Origin: Siniperca chuatsi
Lineage: Eukaryota; Chordata; Actinopteri; Centrarchiformes; Sinipercidae
Assembly (NCBI RefSeq): GCF_020085105.1
Contig: NC_058058.1
Location: forward strand, 252,501 to 316,500
Direction of reading: 5' to 3'
Length of the DNA stretch: 64,000 nucleotides
The notes beneath the pieces are model-generated. The model worked only from the letters and a program-made list of their open reading frames with translations. It did no database searches and was not told the DNA's origin. Positions 21,790 to 33,229 of the stretch are shown here, in pieces. The number at the start of each line of letters is the position of its first letter. Position 1 is the stretch's first letter. A program made the translations under genes and the position numbers.

Positions 21790-22975
21790 ATTGTTTTTTT
21801 TACAAATAGAATCCACCGTTGAAATAGCACAACAAAAGGAGAGTTAAATGTGGACATCAGATCTCTGTCATCTAAAGCTGTACTAGTGAACGATTTAATA
21901 TCAGAGAATCATATTGACTTATTCTGTCTCACTGAAACCTGGCTGGGTCATGAAGAATATGTTAGCCTAAATGAATCCACTCCGCCCCGCCATATTAATG
22001 CTCACGTTCCTCGAGGCACTGGCCGAGGAGGTGGAGCTGCAGCATCTTCGACTCAAGCCTATTAATCAGCCCTAAACCTAAACTAAACTATAACTCATTC
22101 GAAAGCCTTGTTCTTAGTCTTTCACACCCGACCTGGAAAACACGACAGCCAGTTCTATTTGTTATAGTGTACCGCGCTCCTGGTCCTTATTCTGAGTTTT
22201 TATCTGAAATCTCAGAGCTTTTATCAAGTTTAGTCCTTAAAACAGATAAAGTAATTATTGTAGGTGATTTCAATATTCATGTGGACGTTGAAAATGATGC
22301 TTTAGTACTGCGTTTATCTCATTATTAGATATCAGATCGATCTCAGTTTGTACATGTTAACGGTGAGTCCTCCGTGCACGCCAAAGTTAGTCACAGAGTT
22401 CCACAAGGTTCTGTGCTTGGACCGATTCTACTCACCTTATATATGCTTCCTCTAGGCAATATTATTAGGAAACACTCCATAAACTTTCATTGTTATGCGG
22501 ATGATACCCAGTTATATCTATCGATCAAGCCAGATGAAACTAACCAGTTACCAGACTCAATGGGGGGCGGCCATCTGCTGCTGCCATGTTTGGTTTTGAG
22601 AGAGGGAGGGAGGGAGGAGGGGTTTGGGGGAAGGGGATAGAGTTTGGGTTAGGTTGTCTCTCTCTGATGGCCGCCCCCCCACCCTGAGTCTGGTTCTGCT
22701 CGAGGTTTCTGCCTCTTAAAGGAGGTTTTTCTTGCCACTGTGGCCAAGTGCTTGCTCATGGTGGGATTTGTTGGGTCTCTGTAAATAATATTATAAAGAG
22801 TTCAGTCTGGACCTGCTCTGTAGGAAAAGGTGGCGTGACAGCGAGCTGCTGTAGCAAAAGAGTTTCAATAAAGTGTTTCTGATTCTGATTCTGAAAGTGC
22901 AATGAGATAACTTCTGTTTTAAAGGCGCCTCTTAAATAAAATTTAATTGAACAATAATAATAATAATAATAACCT
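21790..22975 (+). mobile_element. L2-like LINE with internal deletions
   Basis: The endonuclease start is seen at 21,850-22,065 (LIDLFCLTETWL-like: DLISENHIDLFCLTETWLG). Decayed endonuclease follows, then the RT block [20 protein letters not shown] and [17 protein letters not shown] at about 22,395-22,540. Then comes the L2 3' tail (GGTTCTGCTCGAGGTTTCTG) and a terminal (AATAAT)n run at 22,951. Most of the region between endonuclease and YADD is deleted. A foreign segment interrupts the tail at about 22,810-22,895. Confidence 0.8.
22551..22691. repeat. inverted repeat within the L2 tail
   Basis: The left arm (CCAGACTCA, TGGGGGGCGGCCATC from 22,561) is the reverse complement of the right arm (GATGGCCGCCCCCCCA at 22,666, then TGAGTCTGG). 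The right arm is the L2 tail's own sequence, so the left arm is an inverted copy joined to it. The arms flank a G-rich spacer. Confidence 0.6.
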
Positions 22976-23055
22976 TAACACCGCACCCTTGCACGACTCC
23001 AGCCTGATGAATTTCCAGCAGTCTGAGCATCAGCTGTCAACACACCTGAGCAGAG

Positions 23056-23105
23056 AGGTGAAGCGGACAGACCTGCGCTGTGTAGCCGAATCTGAGGCTG
23101 AGCCA
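23056..23105 (-). pseudogene. remnant of a FiNZ-type first exon
   Basis: On the minus strand the sequence reads CAGCCTCAGATTCGGCTACA and runs into GCGCAG|GTCTGTCCGC. It matches the last codons (QPQLRLHRA) and donor of the FiNZ exon of gene C at 47,876. The upstream part is gone. It is probably the remains of a lost first exon. Confidence 0.5.
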
Positions 23106-23340
23106 GAGGTGAAACCTTCAGCACAGAGTCCGTTCAGACGGGTTTATCCGGACACACGGAGGCTCTTCCTCAACACAACAACGGGACTCGAGCGATGAAG
23201 CTAAACAAGCTAAAAACAGTTACCGCAACAAGGGATAGAGCTTCCGGTGCAACGTCAGAGGCCTTCACAATAAGACTCATTTAACGCTTTTAATATGTCA
23301 TTTTGTATTTTACTCTAATCGTGTTGCAGTCACATATAAT

Positions 23341-23637
23341 AGTATTTCTTTAAATATGAGAAAACACTTTGGGTCATCGCCGTGAGTTTTATTTTGAAAC
23401 CCGTCCCCGGAAGTGAGAGGTGTGACGCTGAGCTCGGTTAGCAGAGGGAACCGTTAGCAGAATCCAAATAACGGCAGAAACACCGACTTCAGTTCGTTAA
23501 ACGGGGCAGAGATGGACCGACACCGTGAACTGCCGGATGTGGTTTTAAACCCGGAAAGGAAGCTGAGGGGAACAGGTTTGTGATCAGCTGGGAACAGCTT
23601 TACTGCTCTGCTGATGTTGCTAAGCTAACGTTAGCGG
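23341..23637 (+). promoter_or_regulatory. gene B promoter/first-exon region, inverted copy of gene A promoter
   Basis: Mirror copy of 13,926-14,219. It includes CCCCGGAAGTGAGAGG (ETS-type), the coding first exon and the beginning of intron 1 up to GCTAACGTTAGCG. There are very few differences between copies, and homology ends abruptly on both sides, which indicates a recent segmental duplication or gene conversion. Confidence 0.65.
23512..23575 (+). CDS. zinc-finger gene B, first coding exon
   Basis: ATG at 23,512 (GGCAGAGATGG context) opens 21 codons plus one base and ends at GGAACAG|GTTTGT. Spliced to 24,871 the junction codon becomes GCT (Ala), giving the continuous reading ...KLRGTALPSDVQKVIVVKEE, typical of this family. 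That makes 23,512 a better start than the Met at 24,894. It belongs to the same protein as the exon 24,871-27,686. Confidence 0.75.
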
Positions 23638-23639
23638 TT

Positions 23640-24870
23640 AGCCTCAGCTAGCTGGTTTGTTGACGCTTTGAAGCATAGAGAGGCAAAGTCCCTCCCCTTC
23701 CGGTGACCACGGGACCTTATTCCTGAAAACAATGTGTGCGGCAGACAAGGCAATCAGTTTATTTGATGCATGTCAAGTATGAAGTCATACAGAATATAAT
23801 ATTCATGTTTTCCTATAATTTGTATATTTGGTCTCACACCTTTGTACATGGAAATGGATAATCTGCCGTGTGATGCAAGATACTAACGTTACATAGATAT
23901 TAGAATAACCCTATTATGCGTGTTTAGCCATTTCCACTGAGGCCAATTTCCAAGTCATCAGATTTTATCCTGAGTACCAATATCCACTCACATTAATCCA
24001 AATTCATTTCCAGATTCCAATACTGCAATAACAGTAAGTGATAATTACGTTGTATGAAGACAGAACAGTATACAATCAACAATTAGGTGTCAGTGTATTG
24101 AAAAACAGTACAGAGTTTATTAAAACTGTACATCGTGTTTAATTAGTAAAGTAGTTTAAAAACAGTACAGTTAGCTGATAATTAGCCTGATCAGCCGCCG
24201 TCAATCAATACAAACACATATTAGACTGTAAACCATTAATCAAACCAATAACTAACTGCAGTCAATGTCAGACATCCTTATCATACTTTAGCAGTTACCC
24301 TGTTAGCTTTAGCCTCAGTCTGTTAGCATGATATCATGACCTGGGACCTGTTAGCTTTCTGAAATTAAGGACTCATTGTTTCAGAAAAAAGAATTTATCT
24401 GGAATGTCTTAGCAAACACTCGGCCATTATGCATAATAGCTAACGGACCGGTACCAGGTCCCGGCCTGGTTGTTGAGAATCACTGCATCAGGTGACCAGT
24501 AATAACATTAAAACACAAGTCTTTGCGTGTTTAATTCCTGTTTATGTAGCTGTCAGTGTAAACATCGACAGTTTACTCAGGAATATGAAACATTAACATA
24601 TTTTATTGATTGTTCCAGAGCCAAGGAGCCAGTACTGCAAAGGCTCGATCACCCTTTGTTTTTAACCTAGAATCTGGAATGAAAGAAAGTACAACAACAA
24701 AACAAAAGAAACTCAGAAATATGAGATTCTGTGTCACTATTAGGACTTATTCAAGCCAAAAATACAACAAAACATTTGTTAATGTGTTTTTATTAAAATT
24801 CTTATGAACATCACTGCTGTCACTGTAATATCCAGCTCGGGTTAATATTAATAGTCTGTCTGTGTTTCAG
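23640..24870. other. gene B intron 1 with DNA-repeat sequence
   Basis: The stretch around 24,020-24,150 (CAATAACAGTAAGTGATAAT, then ACAATCAACAATTAGGTGTC) is a diverged copy of the element at 53,085-53,200, so the intron contains the same non-autonomous repeat family. The intron ends with TGTCTGTGTTTCAG at 24,870. No extra coding exon recognised. Confidence 0.5.
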
Positions 24871-27686
24871 CTTTACCTTCAGATGTCCAAAAAGTGATTG
24901 TTGTTAAAGAAGAGCAGCAGGAGTGGAGCCCCAGTCTGGACCAGGACCCAGAGCCCCCACACATTAAAGAGGAGCAGGAGGAGCTCTGGACCAGTCAGGA
25001 GGGAGAGCAGCTCCGAGGGCTGGAGGAGGCCGATATCACCAAGTTCCCATTCACTCCTGTCCCTGTGAAGAGTGAAGAAGATGAAGAGAAACCTCAGTCC
25101 TCACAGCTTCATCAAAGCCAAACTGAACTGATGGAAACAGGAGCTGATGGAGAGGACTGTGGAGGACCAGGACCAGCCAGGAACTCAGATACAGATACAT
25201 ATTTACAACCTGACACTGATGACAAGACTTCAGACTCTTCTGTAGCTGAGACTGAAGACAGTGATGATGATTGGAAGGAGACCAGAGACCCTCGGTCAGG
25301 TTTAAACTCTCTTAGAAATAAAGAAACTGCTGCCAGTGACGTGAGATGTAAAACTGGTGAGAAACCATTCAGCTGCTCTGAATGTGGGAAAATATTTGAC
25401 TGCAAGGGAAGCCTGAAGAGACACTTGAAAATTCACACAGGAGAGAAACCATTTAGTTGCTCAGTTTGTGGTAAAAGATTTACACATCGGGCAAATATGA
25501 ACCAACACATGGCCGTCCACACAGGAGAAAAACGCTACAGCTGCAGTGTTTGTGACAAAAGATTCACCTGGTCTACTCAGGTCAAGACTCATCGCTGTGT
25601 CGATGAGTCCTCTCAGCTGAATGAAGTGAAATCCTTCAGCTGCTCTGAGTGCAGTAAAACATTTGGCCGCAACACAAATCTGAAGGCTCACATGAGAATC
25701 CACACGGGAGAGAAACCATTCAGCTGCCCAGTCTGTGATGAAAGATTCACTTGGCATCATCAGCTCCAAACCCACAACTGTGTCGGTCGTCGGTCCTCAC
25801 AGCTTCATCAAAACCAAACTGAGGAGAACAGAGAGGCAGAGCCTCCAGCCAGCAGCTCAGCTGGACAGATGGAAACAGGAGCTGATGGAGAGGACTGTGG
25901 AGGACCAGGACCAGCCAGGAACTCTAATCCAGATACACATTTACAACAAGATACTGATGACAAGACTGAAGACAGTGATGACTGGGAGGAGACCAGAGAA
26001 CCTCAGTCAGGTTTAAACTCTCTGAAAAATGATGAAGTTCCTGTTAGTGATATGAGATGTAATATTGCAGAGAAACCATTTAGCTGCTCTGAGTGTGGGA
26101 AAAGATTTTGTCACAAGGACTATCTGAAGAGACACATGAGAATTCATACAGGAGAGAAACCCTTTAACTGCTCCTTTTGTGGCGAAAGATTTCTTCGAAG
26201 GACAACCTTAATTAGTCACACAAGTCTTCATACAGGAGAAAAACCCTTCAGCTGTTCAGTTTGTAAGAAACATTTTAGTTACAGAGGAAGCGTTTGGAGT
26301 CACATGAGGATCCACGCATGGCAGAAACGATTCAATTCCAACGTTAGTGACATAAAATTAATTAACATGCACAGTGGAGCAGAATCAGCAAAGAGCGTAC
26401 ATCATTTACAACCACATACTGATGACAAGACCGAAGACTGTCATAAACATGTGACTGGAGTCAGTGTTGATGATGGGAAGGAGAGCAGAGATCCTCAGTC
26501 AGGTTTAACCTCTCTGAAAAATGATGAAGTCCCTGTCAGTGATATGAGATGTAAAACTGCTGAGAAACCATTTAGCTGCTCTGAGTGTGGGAAAAGATTT
26601 GGTCGCAAGACACATCTGAAGTCACATATGAGAATTCACACAGGAGAGAAACCGTTTGGTTGCTCAGTTTGTGGTAAAAGATTTTCACATCGGGCAAATA
26701 TGAACCAACACATGTCCGCCCACACAGGAGAGAAACGCTACAGCTGCAGTGTTTGTGACAAAAGATTCACCTGGTCTACTCAGCTCAAACACCATCAGTG
26801 TGTTGGTCGTCAGTCATCACAGCTTCATCAGGCAGAGCCTCCAGCCAGCAGCTCAGCTGAACAGATGAAAACAGGAGCTGATGGAGAGGACTGTGGAGGA
26901 CCAGGACCAGCCAGGATCTCAGATCCAGATACACATTTACAACCTGAGACTGATGACAAGACTGAAGACTCTTCTGAACGTAAGGTCAGTGATGGTGATG
27001 AGGAGACCAGAGAACCTCAGTCAGGTTTAATTATGTGTAATAATGCTGAGAAACCAATCAGCTGCTCTGAATGCGGGAAAAGATTTGGTCACAGTGGAAA
27101 TCTGAGCCGACACATGAGAATTCACACAGGAGAGAAACCATTCAGCTGCTCTGTGTGCGGTCGAGGCTTTGCTGACAAGGCGACTCTGACAAAACACATG
27201 AGGACGCATACAGGAGAGAAACCATTCAGTTGTTTGGTTTGTGGTAAAAGATTTACACATAGAGTGAGTTTAAAACAACACATGGCTCAGCACGCAAGGG
27301 AGAAGCAGGTTAGTTGTGTTGGCGAGTCCTCTCAGCTGATCGAAGTGGAAACATTCACCTGCTCTAAGTGTGAGAAAACATTTGGACGTAAGGACACACT
27401 ACAGGAACACATGAGGACTCACACAGGAGAGAAACCGTTCAGCTGCTCTGAGTGCAGCAAAACATTCGGCCGTAAATCAAATCTGAAGGCTCACATGAGA
27501 ATCCACACAGGAGAGAAACGATTCAGCTGCTCAGTTTGTCACCAGAGATTCACTTGGCATCATCAGCTCAAAAACCACCAGTGTTTCGTTCACTCAGCTG
27601 ACTGTGGAGGATCAAAGCCAGCCAGGAACCGAGTGCTGATGCCACGCCCACGCAGCGATGAACTCGTAGTGTTTGTGTACCTGTAG
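24871..27686 (+). CDS. C2H2 zinc-finger protein gene B, last exon (17 fingers)
   Basis: Joined to the exon at 23,512 it encodes a 959-residue nuclear zinc-finger protein. After the acidic start (PEPPHIKEEQEELWTSQ, LRGLEEADITKFPFTPVPV) come four finger blocks separated by three copies of an acidic linker (ETGADGEDCGGPGPAR, then HLQPETDDKTED). Finger linkers are mostly TGEKPFSC. Seventeen fingers can be counted; numbers 3, 5, 11 and 17 contain RFTW and finish in H-x-C in place of H-x3-H. Blocks 1 and 3 share nearly identical finger pairs (THRANMNQHM/SHRANMNQHM then FTWSTQ), so the exon grew by internal duplication. Three different finger arrangements suggest a long or composite DNA target. No KRAB, SCAN or BTB domain is present. 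Confidence 0.9.
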
Positions 27687-29989
27687 ATCAGGTACTCAAC
27701 CTCTGACATCAAAGCTGACATCAAATGTCAGATTCATAATCTTTGACTTCCTCTGTGGTCGATTTAAAATCATCATGTTGCCAGTTTTAGACTGTTTATT
27801 ATTTATATTATAGTATATTATTTATAGTATATAATTTTTAAACAGAGTTCTCTGTTTATGTTTAGACAATATTTCAAAATATTATATTTACTTTTGGTCC
27901 TGACACTGTGTACTTCTATTACTATATTATCTTAAAGTTAAATGTAATACTTGCAGTGATGTGCATGAACACGCTCGTGTTTTTGGTGAACTGAACTTAT
28001 TAGTTTGCAACTAAATGAACGTGAGTTAACGACGCTCACACACTGTGTTTTACGGACCCGGCATGTCGGGTCACAGATCTTGAAACGACACATCGAGTTG
28101 AAGCATCCGACCGGTCTGGGAAATATCTGCGAGTGAATGATGATCACAAGAAATCATTAAAGGGTCAGACGAGCCAACAGCCGCAAAGTTCCTCCACTCA
28201 AGTCAAACTCAGCGTTTTGTAAAGGACAAGAACGAAGAAATGAACGTGAAGTAGATCATTTTAATCTGCGTGAGCTGAACTTTGAGCTCGTGTGCAGCGT
28301 GAACCTGCACTTAACGCTTGTATGTTATTCCACTGGTCACAGGACAACTTGGTTTTGTTTTCTTTGTTGTTGTTGATGATAATTATTTTAAAGCAGCAAC
28401 TAAACGTCCTGAATGACCTGATGGATTTCTGCATAACGTGACACAAGATGTTGGAAGTTACCTTTGAACATAATAATGAATAAAGTTTATCCTTCTACTT
28501 TTACATTTTGCTGTTTGATAATGTATGTGTATCAGAGCCTGATATTATTATTAAAAACTAATAAAAACTCATCAGTGAGCCGCTCTGCTGCACTGGGCGA
28601 CATGTTCCTTCATCACCACGAACACACACACTGTAGTTTATTCTGACTCCGCCCCACACACACCGTCCTGCTGCCCCAAACACTCACTACAGCACCACAT
28701 GTGGATTCATCCGCCGCTGGAAATAGTCCCCAACAGATGCACTGCTTCCTCCTGTTAGAGTAACGTTTGTGAGACCCGACGCTGTGGGAGGGGCCCCCGG
28801 GGGCCGCCCAAACACAACAGGATAGTTCACTACAGGTTGTGTAAGCTTCTATCATTGTCAGGTGACTTTTAGGGGCCTTATGGGAGGGGACGGGAGGGGC
28901 ATCTGCCCCCTCTAGCAGGTCGTGTTTGTGTGATTATGTTCTAATGTTATTTAGTCCAATTAGCTGATAATTAGCTCTTCAATGACACATTCAGTACAGA
29001 TGCTTCCCCTCCAGACACATTTTAAAGTATTTAAAAATATAAAAAGTTAAAAAAGAAACGTTGAAAGGCTCTGGATCTCTGAAGGCCCCGCCCACCTCGC
29101 TGCAGGTGAGGATGAATGTGGGTGAGACATACTAGATGTACTCTAACTAGAGTTAGAGGAAACATCGGAGAAGATTCAGGCGCACATGTTTGAGCCTCAG
29201 TTTGAGTCTTAGCTTGTTAGCTTGTAGCTGGCAGTGGCTGATGCAGCGTTAGCGGTTGCGGAACATATAATATCTGCTGCGATGTTACGTAAGAACAATG
29301 TGAACACACTGTAACGTCAGTAGATAGCGGAAGGAAGCCCGGTTTACATCCAGAAACTGCACTTGATAACTTTCACTACGCTAACTTAGCTTAGCTAGAG
29401 AGCGAGAGTTTGCACTGACAGTCCGCTCTGGGCTGCAGGTGTCAGGTTTCTTTGCCGGTGGCGTTGCGATTGGCTTTTGGATTTGTGACGTCTCAAATCC
29501 AGTATCCCAGAGTCCGTCTGAATCGCAGATTTTAAGGAAGTGTACAGACATCTCCTCCTTCAGCAGAGCAACGTGAAAACACCTCTCTAGTGACAAACTT
29601 TGCACAGATACAAGTCAGTAAAGTCAAGGACCGGCATTTTAGGGGATTTAAACATAAGAAAAACACATTTTTGAGTGGAGGGGTACTTTAAGTGTAGTAG
29701 TGTGACCAAACGTCCCGCAAATTGGGGACAGTCCCAAATAACGAGCAGTTGCACCGAATCCCGAATCTTGTCTGTCCCAAAAATTAGACTAAACCCAAGC
29801 TTTGATTAGTTATAGCCGCATAAAACTCTAAATACTGATCACTGTGAAACATTATTTTGGTGTTGCCCACAGACGGGCACTGTTCGACTCTCATTGGCTA
29901 CAGCAGGGACCGGAAGGTAGCCTTTTAAAATTTAAAAGCCCGTAGCCTACATGAATTATGGCTGTTGTACTTTCTTTTTTTTTTAGCCG
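27687..29989. other. 3' region of gene B and intergenic repeats
   Basis: AT-rich 3' UTR follows the stop. A polyadenylation-type AATAAA is at 28,479-28,484. The segment 28,606-28,640 repeats one at 3.18 kb. From 29,140 a dispersed repeat begins that recurs at the right edge of the window. No coding exon recognised; a short minus-strand reading near 28,080-28,130 (RHIELKHP) hints at a transposase zinc-finger scrap. Confidence 0.4.
29140..29345. repeat. dispersed repeat, copy 1
   Basis: Shares GATGTTACGTAAGAACAA, GTGAACACA and GTCAGTAGATAGCGGAA in the same order with 63,800-64,000. The extent beyond about 29,345 cannot be tested because the other copy is cut by the window edge. Class unknown. 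Confidence 0.7.
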
Positions 29990-30870
29990 TGTACAGTAGT
30001 GCCGGGAATTGATAAACAACTACTCACATTTTGTGAAGTCTGCAGGAAAGAATTTGGCATTTCGCACGGAGAGGCAGACGTGTTGCGTGCAGCAAGCAAC
30101 ACACAGCCAACGGCTCAACCGACCCCCGAGCCGGGTCTCCAAAGCGGTTCTAGAGTTCTTTGAACAGCAGCCGAGAGCGCAGATGCAGTCACAGAAAACT
30201 GCCCTGCCCAAATAATCCACAATGCAGTTAAACGTACCTGGAAATGGAGACTGTAGTGTCAAATCATTCAGTCATTTCAGCTGTTCTGCCAAGAGACTTT
30301 CCACCCTCAAAGAAATGTTCAAATTTGTTGACATGGAGTACCACATCCCAACACGTTGGTTGAGGATGCTTCCTGCGATAAACAGACTTGTCAACACCTG
30401 ACCAACTGTGCAGAGCTACTTCTTGTCCCTGGGGCACGAGGAGTGTCACCTGGCATGTGCTCGCAGGCAACGAGCATGGTGAAGAGGGGGAAGAATGCCG
30501 CAAGCTGGAGGCCACTCTCTTTTTCTTGCAAAATACTCTGAAGATGTTCTCTGACGCTGTGTTGAGTCTTGAGAGTGAGAGTCTCATCTCAGTCAAAGTT
30601 TATTCGCTGATGAACAGCCTTCAAATCAAACTCCAGCAGCGCGAAACAGATGCTTTCTTTAGGGCAAAAGATGACCGCGTCTTCACCTCCTCGTCCGTTG
30701 CTTTCAACATCGACAGGCTCCAGAGAGACTTCCTCAGCTTCTACGATACCGTGGAGCAATACCTTGAAAAATGATTCAACTTCTCCGAAACTGGACACCT
30801 GTACAATGTCCAGTATTTCAACCTCAAACCTCCAACTCCTCTGTCCCGAATTTCACCCATTCTCAACTGG
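29990..30870 (+). pseudogene. hAT-family transposase pseudogene
   Basis: Successive frames give KQLLTFCEVCRKEFGISHGE (a BED-like zinc finger), then after a deletion [20 protein letters not shown], the conserved TRWLSLLPAI region of hAT transposases. SYFLSLGHEE and FLQNTLKMFSDAVLSLESES follow, then SLMNSLQIKLQQRETDAF, RLQRDFLSFYDTVEQYLEK and NFSETGHLYNVQ in separate frames. Frameshifts and stops (for example the TGA after LVNT at about 30,397) disable it. The central catalytic part is missing. Confidence 0.75.
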
Positions 30871-30954
30871 TCACCCTAAAATGTAGCGCTAAGTGTAGCG
30901 TTAGGGTCATGGGGTTGGCTTCCATGTTGTTACAGTGTGGTTGTTGTGTTTTAA

Positions 30955-31624
30955 AGGTGGGGTTTGCAATTCTGGAGAAAGCTTGTTGATATTTGCCAAC
31001 TCAACAGCCAAACAAATACACCCCCTCCCTTCAGAAGCTCCGCCCCCCAAATTCATGGACACGCATTGCCAAGGCAATGACACTAACAACTGGCCAATAT
31101 GGCGGAATCCAGAGCGTTTGCTGCCCGAGGGTAAGTTAGCCTCAATAAGGGGAAGCAAGTTTTATCCCTACTGTAGCAAGTGTGACAATAAGCCGTCAAT
31201 ATTTAAACAGGTGTTGAAGCTGAATATTTATCTAAGCCAAGGAGTAGTTTAGCCTATGTATCGATAACATTACGGCTAGTAACTTCAACAGTAACTTATA
31301 GTCGACCATCAGTGATACATGGCGGAGCAAGTAAAATATTTTCATACTAAGTTGGCAAGGTAATATCTCCGATGTTATTTATGTTTCATTACTATCATGG
31401 TGTAGCTCCGTTCCTCGTGGGCGAGGACGTCGAAGAGGGAGAGTAGCCGGCAGAGGCAGAGGTCGGAGTGCAACTGGTTCCAGACGCCTGAAACCTGGCA
31501 ACCTACAGCGCGAGCACAAACGCCACCTGCTGCTGAATGGCAGAACGGACAGCTAGCGGACCGTGAGGAGATATTCGCTGAATTTGACAAAAAGTGTTTT
31601 GGATTAAAATCGCTGACCCCACCT
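30955..31624. mobile_element. TTAA-flanked non-autonomous DNA transposon (MITE)
   Basis: The termini are inverted, AGGTGGGGT at 30,955 and ACCCCACCT ending at 31,624. Each is directly bordered by TTAA (30,951-30,954 and 31,625-31,628), a target duplication used by piggyBac and Kolobok elements. The 670-bp interior has no transposase. The AG-start of the termini fits Kolobok slightly better than piggyBac. Confidence 0.7.
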
Positions 31625-31628
31625 TTAA

Positions 31629-32849
31629 ATGCAGCGTGCTACTTTGTTTAATGGTAGTTAACCTGTTAGTCTGTTGACCTGTTATTTAACCGTGTCATCA
31701 CTGTTTGTAAATCTGGACGAACAATAAATTCATTAGAATGAGAGTTTTGTATCGAGGTCACCGGCTGAATTCCCTGTAAGAATATTTTATAGCAAACTTT
31801 TCATTAAAGGTGTCAGAAGCAGCTGTGGTCGTCCATCAGATCAATAACAAAAATATTATTTTATCATACAATGTTGATTATATCTAGTTTAGTTGTTCCA
31901 CAAGGTGGCGCCATGTGGAGTGAAGTTACAGGTAAATATCCTCTTCGTGTATTTGTTTATGTAGTTCTGACAACTTGATTGATGGTGACCGAATGTCAAA
32001 ATCACATCGTAACAAAACTTCCAGCCCTCTGATTTTCTTGAACATGTTTCTTTTTAGATCATAAAGGCTTTTATCCAGTTTAGTTTAAACTCCTAAAACA
32101 TAAATTCATTTTTTAAACCTCCTTTAATTCTTTGACCATCTGGGATTTAAGGCAGTGGTTCCCAATAGTTTTCACACCTCGACACCCTGAGCCACCCAAC
32201 TCCCAATATAACACACACATATGTACACAGATGCTAATCGGTTTGAACAATTTTAGATTTAATATTATTATATCAATATTAAATTAAATTCTAGCGTTCT
32301 ACCTGGCGTACATCATTAACCTATCCTCCTCCATTAACCCAGCTGAAGCTAACGTTAGCTAGCTAGCACTAATTAGCTTAGCTGTCAACATTTCCCTCTA
32401 AGTGAAGCACGAGCAATCTCTTCAAACTACAGACACAAATGTAAGTAAATGTTCAGTAAGCAGGAAACAGTTTGATTGGGAAAGCCTGTCTGTCATGGCT
32501 GTCATCAGGTCGTATATTCACTATCAAAGTATATTTGGCGTCCCATTTTAGCAGTTCTTAATTTTATTTTTTTATCCGTCCGAGAGAACAACACCATCTG
32601 CGATCGATTAAGTATTGAACACCCTCCTCTCGCTGTATCCCTCCCCTGCGAGCTACTGGCAGTCGCACATGCTCTGCAGAGAAACACACAGAGTTTTCTT
32701 TAGTCGGCCTACTGATGGAGTTGTTTAGTAAAAGCTGGTAAGTGCACCTCTTGGTCCCGATGTCATTCAGTACCACGTTGGTTTCGATCGTTTCGACAGG
32801 CGACGTCATTAACAACGAGCCTCCTCCACATGCGGCTCACCTGCCAGTT
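31629..32849. other. intergenic, nothing firmly recognised
   Basis: AT-rich, with GCTAACGTTAGCTAGCTAGC-like runs near 32,348 that are common in fish intergenic DNA. No coding exon or RNA gene recognised. Confidence 0.3.
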
Positions 32850-32951
32850 TGGGCGACTTTATAAAATATAGTGCTGACGAAGAAAGTCAACGCAGCAGAC
32901 ACATACAAACAGGAAGAGGCGAGAAAAGAGAAGTGAAGGGAAACGCAAGGT
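32850..32951 (+). promoter_or_regulatory. candidate TATA promoter with non-coding first exon
   Basis: TTTATAAAATATA at 32,858-32,870 lies about 25-30 bases before a purine-rich stretch that ends in a good donor, CGCAAG|GTGAGC (exon end 32,949). GC-rich sequence precedes it (CACATGCGGCTCACCTGCCA). This is the architecture of a TATA promoter plus short 5' UTR exon. I find no coding exon downstream before the LINE at 33.9 kb, so the gene is unknown or lost. Confidence 0.35.
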
Positions 32952-33229
32952 GAGCAGATTAAAGTAGTTTGAGTAAACACTAAAATAAGGTGGAGGATTA
33001 AGTAGAATTAAAATGATTAAAATGTTTTCTGTCTTGTGATTTGATTATTAATTAACGTCACAGTGAAAAACTATTCATTAATTAAAGAAAAAAGCTAAAT
33101 ATTTGTCATTTAACATGTTTTACATTTAATTATGACGCAGTAAATACAAACATAAAAAGCAAATACAAATAACATTTTTTTGTATTTCACTTTATTTCTG
33201 TTTGATTTGTTTTCATTTAGACATTTAAA

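Noticed and set aside
24894..24896. Met at 24,894 as start of zinc-finger gene B
   Set aside because: The family sequence ALPSDVQKV lies upstream of it in the same exon and joins in frame to the exon at 23,512.
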